Positions 57,923-64,000 of a DNA stretch of 64,000 bases are shown here, piece after piece; the first letter of the stretch is position 1; each line of letters starts with the position of its first letter. The notes beneath the pieces were generated by a model. That model saw only the letters and a list, made by a program, of their open reading frames with translations. It did not search any database and was not told the DNA's origin. This DNA comes from Lentinus brumalis (Eukaryota; Basidiomycota; Agaricomycetes; Polyporales; Polyporaceae), in contig MARA01000039.1 in the NCBI GenBank assembly GCA_001792895.1, positions 1 through 64,000 of the forward strand, written 5' to 3'. The translations under genes and the position numbers were made by a program.

Positions 57923-60900
57923 TCATAACCAGAACGGGAATCGTACATGCGGGACATACAACGGGTTCACTACGGTAGGTTCACGGTGGCTTGTCGGACG
58001 CCGGGCCAAGCGGAAGATCCCGTCTGCGATGTAAGAAACCTTCCACGCGTTATCGTCCTTGGTCCGCACGACGATGGACTCGACCAGCACGATGTCTCCC
58101 ATCGTCAGTCCCAGCGGGTGGATAGTCGGGAGGTCCTCCCTGGCGCGGAACGACCCAGTTGCGTCGAAGATGTTGGAGAACACCTGCTGCGACGTCAGTG
58201 CCACGTCGCCGGAACAACGCCAGCAGGCGTACCTCATCGTGATTGTGCACAGCGACCGCGGTGAACCTCTGCACCGGCATCACAACGTTCCCCATGCCCT
58301 CCCAACGCCCTCTCTCGTGCATGCCCCCAGCGCTGCGCGATCTACCGCTCTCATCAACTTGATGCTAATGCGTGACCGAGCCAACCGGTCAGCGAGTGCG
58401 GTGTAGAAGCACAACGCCGTCACAGGGCCGATAGTGAACAGTCGCACGACCACCCCATGCACTGTCAGCAGCGATTGAGTGGGTGAGCGTACCTCCCAAC
58501 CCGTGCCGTTATTGGGCAGTTTGGCGATGGAGTACCACGGATGCGGTCTGGCCGACTTGAAGTCCAGCAACACCCGAAGCAGACTATGTGCTTGGCAGGT
58601 CAGGTATATCAGAAGCAACAAGGCCATGAAGGGTACGCACGCGAGAGCACTCTGAGACACCCACGGTTCCACCTCTACATGACCTGCACCCTCCGGACCT
58701 CCGTCGTTGTTGTCATCCGGTGGGTCGTTGGTTTTCAGTACGTGGATGACCTCCTCGTCGTCTCGTTGGGTGATGGAAGGTGACCCGATGGCGGTGGCGT
58801 TGTCATCGTCGTCCTCCTGTTTGACGAAGTCAGAGCCAAGGCTGCGTCGTGCTCAGCGCTCACGGTCATGGTTCATGGTGGATTGATGCGGGAAGGCTCA
58901 CCGTGGGACCTTCGCAGCGGGTGCCGGCGCGTCAGCGTCAACGTCCGGCGAAGGTGCGCGCTTATGCTTTGCCTCCTTCATCCCCAAAACGCCGACCGAG
59001 TGTCACACAGAGATAGTCAAGAGATGGTTATAGATTATAAGAGCCATACATCTCAGACTTTAATTACGCAGGCACAGGCACAAGAGGAGAGACGGCACGA
59101 CGTTGTATATTGCAGCCACCATGGCGGGTGGACAGTTCTGGAGGAGGGATCGAATGTGAGCACATGCGCTTGCTAACTGCGTAAACGAAACCACTCGCCA
59201 CGCAGAAGCATATTGCATATTGCAGGCACCGTGGCGGGCGCACAGTTCTGGAGGCACAGTTGAACGTCAGCGCATGTGGTTGTGACCAAGGCAAGGGCAG
59301 CAACTCACCAGGCAGCCCGGCGCTTTTTGCCTGCGGCATTCGAGAAAGGATCTGTCATATGCACGGCGGACCGTTTCTTGGGCGAGAATTGGGGGGAGGG
59401 ATGAGCACCCGCAGGTACTCGATGTCCAAACACACGGTCGTGCGCACAGAGTCACGGCCTTGCGGGTTCTTCTCGCTGATGTGGAACACACTGAGCGAGA
59501 AGCTTGCCAGCACGGTAGCGCCACGCAGCTCTGCGACGTAACGGCTCGGGGCAATCAAGTCTCCCCTCACGTCGTATGCGGGCAAAGGGCGCACGACATG
59601 CGTGTCAGCAATGTCCGCGAGAGCCTGGGCAGCCTGGGGGCTGTAAGTGGGCCATCCCGCCATTGTGAACTCGGCTGGCAGCGTCACTGAGCGTCACCAT
59701 GTTAGCATGTGCCTGTGGAACTTCCGACAAGGGGACGTACCGCCGTCGTTGACATCGTCACCAGTATCCGACTTCGGCTGCGGTTAAAGTGGTCAAGGCG
59801 TGCGCGTGCTAAACTGTACGCACCACTCACGGAGAACAGTGCGTGTCGGACGCGTAGGTGCTGACTGCCCGCATTCTGATAGACATGCCCGAGCGTTCGT
59901 TGGCCGAGTTCGGCAAGATTGACCGCAAAGTGCGCAGGGAATTGTTGAAGTCACCCACCAGAGCGGGGAATTCTGGCGGAGGGGGACCTAAGGCACAGGT
60001 CAAAGTGGTCTGCGCGAAGGGGCGGTGGAATGGTAGAGCCGGGTTAGGACCGCGATAGTTCCCGTCCGAGCGAACATAGAACCGATCCGTCGTAATCGTC
60101 GCGATCGTGGTCAATTGCGCCCGCAGAGGCACCTCTGGTGCCGGGACTACGCCCGGATCGGCAGCATGCGCTGCTTGCGCCTCACGCGCCGCGTCCGCCG
60201 CGTCTTTATACACCAAGACGTCCGCACGGCCGTCTCGGTACCAGGCTGTCGACGCCCGAACCACCTCTCCGTGCGCCAGCCAGAAGTCCCTCGCCATTGC
60301 CGCTATCCGGGTAATGTCCATCTTCTGGGACAGCGCGTTGGAAGCTGACGAAGCAGATGCAGCTGCCGGCGTAGACGGTGGAAAACTCGTGGAAGACGAC
60401 ATTGCGACGTTGGTAGACCCGCCACTGCCGGAGGACGACCCCGGCGCGTTCGGCAAGGCTGGAGCAGGCATTGCACTGTAAGTACTGTCGTGCAGTGCGA
60501 CCACCTGGATCTGGGGCACGGTGCTCATGATCACGGCGTTCGCTGGGATGGCGGGGGTGTCGGCATGCATGAGGGACGGCTGCAGTGCTGGCGGAGCTGG
60601 CAGGGCTACCATGTCGTTGCTGCAAAGGTGCGTCAGCGCGGGTCTCACTGTCAATAGGCAGTGATGCTTACATTGCCTCAGCTCCGCTTTGTGCTGGCGT
60701 GCCGCTTTGGAGCATCCCGGCCTGCGACGTCTCCGGCGTAGCGTGGTTGTCGTTGTTCTCCAGCATCGCGCCGTGCGACCTGTCAAGGTTCGTCAGACAT
60801 CGTTTCACTCGTCATGCAGGCGACGGTGCTTACACTATCCCAGTGCCGCTTTGCGCACTGCCGATGGTCGACGTCGCCATGTTTCTGGCAGGCAGCCTGC

Positions 60901-61302
60901 AGCCAGTCAGTGAGCGTTCAGACCAAGCCTATGATGCAGTTCTGCTGATGCTCACCTGATAGTCAGCGCTTGCACACGCTCCCGTGCTTGAGCCGGCGAA
61001 GGAGTGACGGGAGATGCTCCAGTGGTCTCTGGAGCCAACGGTGGCACAGCGTTGAAGAGTGCTTGAACGTCCCCCTCCGTGGGCTGCACACCGACGACGG
61101 TGCCGCCGCTACCATCGCCCACACCCGACGAAGCAGGAGTGGCCGTTAGGAAGAATGATGCATCGGCGTTGGAGGACAGAGGAGTCGGAGACAACGGGCT
61201 GGGTGCAGCTGCCTGAGGAACCAAGTCGACGTTGCGGTTGGCAGGGGTAACAGGAGTAGGGTTGCCGGCGGACTTAGCCTTCGTAACGATAGTGGTGGAC
61301 AT
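57923..61302 (-). CDS. Unknown multi-exon gene divergent from Helitron protein
   Basis: Proposed exons from the ATG at 61302: 60956-61302, 60836-60896, 60672-60779, 59831-60619, 59741-59777, 59409-59686, 59309-59330, then less certain exons near 58900-58975, 58500-58860 and 58380-58600, ending at the TGA at 57923-57925. The N-terminus is Pro/Ala/Ser-rich (MSTTIVTKAKSAGNPTPVTP). The middle contains QKMDITRIAAMARDFWLAHG, TTDRFYVRSDGNYRGPNPAL and SRYVAELRGATVLASFSLSV, then VCLDIEYLRVL. An acidic stretch (FVKQEDDDDNATAIG) precedes WVSQSALAC and a tail with MGDIVLVESIVVRTKDDNAW. Alternating strands around ELRGATVLASFSL suggest an OB-like fold, but this is only an impression. Head-to-head placement with a Helitron protein suggests it is an element-encoded accessory. 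One join (59777/59831) is out of frame by one base. Confidence 0.5.
59106..59290. repeat. Two-copy ~110-bp direct repeat in an intron
   Basis: The block tattgcagccaccatggcgggtggacagttctggagg (from 59109) recurs as tattgcaggcaccgtggcgggcgcacagttctggagg (from 59219), 110 bp apart, and the similarity continues into the cgcatg sequence downstream. It lies in a long (about 330 bp) predicted intron of the unknown minus-strand gene, or between its exons. Confidence 0.75.
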
Positions 61303-61564
61303 GGTGAAGGGACGTGAGGCGTGAACGCAACGTGTACCGTATTCTTGTAGCAGGGGGTGTGGTAACACGTCAGAGCCGAGTCCTTTTATACATGGCGTCC
61401 GCTCGACGGCGACTTGCATGTCTGTTTGGCGATGTCCGCAACTCCCTGCGGGGCGGTCGTCGCCGTGTAGTCCAGCGTGTCGGCACGTCCGATCTGGGGA
61501 TGACGTTACCGGCATCCGTCACTGCCTCGTTGTCTCCCTGTATGCCAGTAGCCCGCCATGGCAG

Positions 61565-62030
61565 AATGGACGTCGCGGGCATCCAGAGCTCGTCATGGCG
61601 TCGTTTCTGACGCCGCTTCGTGGCTATACTGTGTAACTCCCGTGCTCAAGTGCAACGTATTCAGGAACTGCCGCAACGGCCAATAGCAGGACTCACAGAG
61701 ACAGCCCAGCCTGCGTCCATTCTGCACGTGTGCCTCATCGACGACCTCGGCAGCTTCGGTGGCGCAGCTGTTGTTTTCTCAGTACACCGGCCTCGCAGAA
61801 GGGAGGTCGTGGGCATCCACAGTTTTGCAGGGTCTCGATGCTGACGCCGCTTCGTGGCTATATTGTCCACCTCCCGTGCTGAAGTGCAACATATTCAGGA
61901 ACTTCGCGGAGGGCCAATAGAAAGACTCACTCATACAGCCCAGGCTCCGTACACTCTCCCCGTGTGCCTCAGCCTCGACCTCGGCAGCAATGGTGGCGCA
62001 GATGTCGTTTTCTGTACCTTTGCACGGGTC
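61565..62030. repeat. 234-bp direct tandem repeat in divergent promoter
   Basis: Two units, about 61570-61800 and 61804-62030, share the order gggcatcca, then acgccgcttcgtggctata, cccgtgct, aagtgcaac, attcaggaact, gccaatag, agactcac, cgtgtgcct, gacctcggcag, ggtggcgca and gttttct. The offset is 234 bp (61621 versus 61855). The repeat sits between the divergent starts at 61302 and 62180, where it may hold paired promoter elements. It could also be an end structure of the mobile element. Confidence 0.8.
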
Positions 62031-62179
62031 CGCTCGAAGGGCACCTCGGTCGACCATGTTCGATTTTATGAGCCAACCATGATGACGAGCACGACATCGG
62101 GATACGCAGCTGGTTTTCGAGGTGCACAGAGTCAACACCAGCCCCGCCCCCTTGCCCTGCATTCTTGCGACGTCGAGGT

Positions 62180-64000
62180 ATGGTGGACTTCTCTCCGTTG
62201 ACTCGAGCGGATCTAGTCGAGCTTGCGAAGGCTCGGAACCTCCCACTATCCCGAGATGCCCGCCGAACGAGGGATTCCATGCTGGAGTCCATGTTAGCCA
62301 ATGGCGGCGACGAAATAAGAGAAGCCATGGCCGTGCTTGCGCAGAGCAAAGTTCGTGGCAGGAAGCGCCCCCGCGGTGATGTCCAGCATGAGCGTCGCGT
62401 TGCCCAGCGTACTGAGGACCGCGACCGTGCCCGCGACCCTGCCTTGTACCTGTCCCTACCCAGCGACGCGGAGCGCTTGCAATGCTACCGTGAATATCAT
62501 ACCGCTACCAGCGGCACCACGTTGCGGAGCGTTGTATGTGCGATCTGCGCGCGCGAAGTCAATGTCATACAGGATCAGGTGGAGGTTGCTCGCCTGGATT
62601 CGTTTCCCAATCGCGGTCGCCTGCGGCCAGTCGAACCTCATCCTCTGCACGACCTGTATGACGGCTGCTTGCTGGAACCAGCCGGGGTGGTTATGTTGGA
62701 TGGACATCTCTGCATCCGTGCTTGCCACACCTGTCGGGAAGAGTTGCGCCGCGCGGATCCTCTACCCCCTCGACTGTCCCTCGCCAACAACTTGTGGATC
62801 GGTCGAGTGCCGGACATGCTCTTGTCGTTGACCGTGCCCGAGCAACTCCTCATTGCGCAGCTCTACCCTCGGGTGTACGTCTTCAAGCTGTTCCCTAAAA
62901 CGCCGGGCTTTCGTCCAGCTTCGTCCACGCTGCAGCGGGGAATGCAGGGCACTGTCAGTACGTATGAACTAGACACGGACGGGATCGTCAATATGGTCGA
63001 AGGAACCCTGATGCCACGGCTTCCCGAAGTGCTGGCGAAGGTCATCTCGGTCACCTTCGTTGGCGTTGGTCCGTTGCCAAAGCAGTGGTTGCGGACAACG
63101 TTCAGAGTTCGCCGTCACGCGATCTACGCCGCATTGAAGTTCCTCCAAGAACACCACCGAGCATATCGCGACATTGTCATCAGCCAGGAGCGTCTTCTCG
63201 CGCTTCCAGAGGACGACGTACCAGAAGAAGTGGTCGGGGTTGTACGGCATTGCAGCGATCCCAGAGTCTCGTTGCAAGAGGGCGCCGGGTACGTGCCGCA
63301 AGACGACGACGACGATGTCCCTGGACTTGCGCCGACACCTCAGACCTCACAGCCCACCCCTCCGCAAGAAGAGCGCGCCACTGCGGCCGGCATGGAGCCG
63401 CTAGGAGAAGGTCAGTCCCAGCTGGTCAAGCTAGCAGTACAGCGCACCTCATCACCCCGCCTAGAATGCGACGATGGCCCTGACGTCATACCCTTACACA
63501 TATCTGGAAGTATCGACACCGACCTCACTCGGATGAGTGCCAACGAGATGATGCTGTGGGGACTGCAGAACCTGTGGAAGACCAGCGGCGAAGGTGGCTA
63601 CTCGGTTCGTCATGGTCAACAACCAGTGAGCGACTTCGGCCGCACGCCTTCCGGCGCGAGAGGTGTTCCATCAGCGCCGACTGCCCCAGCCGCCGCGACG
63701 GTCCACAACTTCTTCGAACGGGCATTCCCGTGTCTCTTCCCCTACGGCCGCGGTGGCTTAGAAGGATGTCAACCCGTGCAGGTTGCCCTCCGTGAACATG
63801 CGCGCTGGTTGCTCCAATACCACGATCGCCGGTTTCGCACACATGAGACCTTTCCTTTCGTTGTGTTCGGAATCTTGCAGCGTCGCGAGGCGCTTGGATC
63901 CGCCAGGGTTCAGATGCGCCGCCAGGCATTCGAGCAGGAGATGCAGGTGCTTTCCACCATCACGCCGGCCGCGTTGGAACGAGCTGCTCAACAGGAAGCC
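62180..64000 (+). CDS. Helitron-type protein, N-terminal part (runs off window)
   Basis: An uninterrupted frame of 607 codons begins at the ATG at 62180 and is still open at base 64000. Residues 4-40 (LTRADLVELAKARNLPLSRD) resemble a SAP DNA-binding motif. A cysteine cluster follows, with VCAICAREVN and CIRACHTCREELRR. Then come LYPRVYVFKLFPK and VISVTFVGVGPLP, the pattern of the DUF6570 domain that precedes helicase-like domains in basidiomycete Helitrons. From about residue 510, TVHNFFERAFPCLFPYGRGG is followed by ARWLLQYHDRRFRTHETFPF and VFGILQRREAL, the opening of the helitron helicase-like (Rep) domain. The Rep HUH and Pif1 helicase motifs would lie beyond 64000. The frame has no stops or breaks, so the element may be recent. 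An alternative upstream start near 62070 with one intron is possible. Confidence 0.88.
   Translation, partial: MVDFSPLTRADLVELAKARNLPLSRDARRTRDSMLESMLANGGDEIREAMAVLAQSKVRGRKRPRGDVQHERRVAQRTEDRDRARDPALYLSLPSDAERLQCYREYHTATSGTTLRSVVCAICAREVNVIQDQVEVARLDSFPNRGRLRPVEPHPLHDLYDGCLLEPAGVVMLDGHLCIRACHTCREELRRADPLPPRLSLANNLWIGRVPDMLLSLTVPEQLLIAQLYPRVYVFKLFPKTPGFRPASSTLQRGMQGTVSTYELDTDGIVNMVEGTLMPRLPEVLAKVISVTFVGVGPLPKQWLRTTFRVRRHAIYAALKFLQEHHRAYRDIVISQERLLALPEDDVPEEVVGVVRHCSDPRVSLQEGAGYVPQDDDDDVPGLAPTPQTSQPTPPQEERATAAGMEPLGEGQSQLVKLAVQRTSSPRLECDDGPDVIPLHISGSIDTDLTRMSANEMMLWGLQNLWKTSGEGGYSVRHGQQPVSDFGRTPSGARGVPSAPTAPAAATVHNFFERAFPCLFPYGRGGLEGCQPVQVALREHARWLLQYHDRRFRTHETFPFVVFGILQRREALGSARVQMRRQAFEQEMQVLSTITPAALERAAQQEA

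Noticed and set aside
1..64000. CRISPR arrays, rRNA, bacterial-type operons, riboswitches
   Set aside because: The gene structure is eukaryotic throughout. The repeats found are tandem or dispersed fungal types without the spacer pattern of CRISPR.

Overview
The window is fungal nuclear DNA, almost certainly from a wood-decay basidiomycete of the Polyporales type. Genes are compact and split by many 45-65 nt GT-AG introns. The secreted laccase has the sequence features of polypore laccases, and core eukaryotic genes (NOT1, PRP38, MCMBP, RCO1-like, tRNase Z) sit close together on both strands. No bacterial operons, rRNA, tRNA or CRISPR were seen. Gene models were spliced by hand from GT-AG signals, frame continuity and remembered family motifs, so exon edges are good to within a few bases where stated and less certain elsewhere.

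Layout. (1) 1-16923 is dominated by a tandem duplication: 1-4785 is repeated, diverged, as 11465-16923. Each copy carries the 3' end of an unidentified gene, an array of about 316-bp repeats with a conserved hairpin, and the 5' part of a tRNase Z gene. The left tRNase Z is cut off at 4785 and frameshifted; the right one (14794-18853) is full length. The DNA between the copies (4786-11464) holds splice-like signals and short open stretches but no gene I can name. (2) 18854-20717 is intergenic with a three-copy GC-rich repeat. (3) 20718-34111 holds an F-box gene, a multi-exon alpha/beta hydrolase, and on the minus strand the CCR4-NOT scaffold NOT1. (4) 34720-44481 holds a conserved fungal gene of unknown function, the laccase, MCMBP, and on the minus strand a PGM2-type phosphohexomutase with an extraordinary number of microexons. 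(5) 45381-57657 holds a BAHD-like acyltransferase, an RCO1-like PHD protein, a DHHC palmitoyltransferase, a secreted SurE-like phosphatase and PRP38. (6) 57923-64000 is a mobile-element-like block: an unknown multi-exon minus-strand gene diverges from a plus-strand Helitron-type protein (DUF6570-like plus helitron helicase-like domain) that runs off the window edge. A 234-bp direct repeat lies between them.

Functionally most genes are unrelated housekeeping neighbours: mRNA decay and transcription (NOT1), splicing (PRP38), chromatin (RCO1-like), replication (MCMBP), tRNA 3' processing (tRNase Z), sugar phosphate metabolism (PGM2) and lignin-related oxidation (laccase). Two sequence-quality points matter to any reader. 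First, several otherwise perfect genes contain one-base frame breaks, mostly at runs of C or G. Second, the two copies of the duplication differ by the same kind of one-base run-length changes. Both suggest consensus errors rather than pseudogenes, although the duplicated copies also differ by real structural indels.
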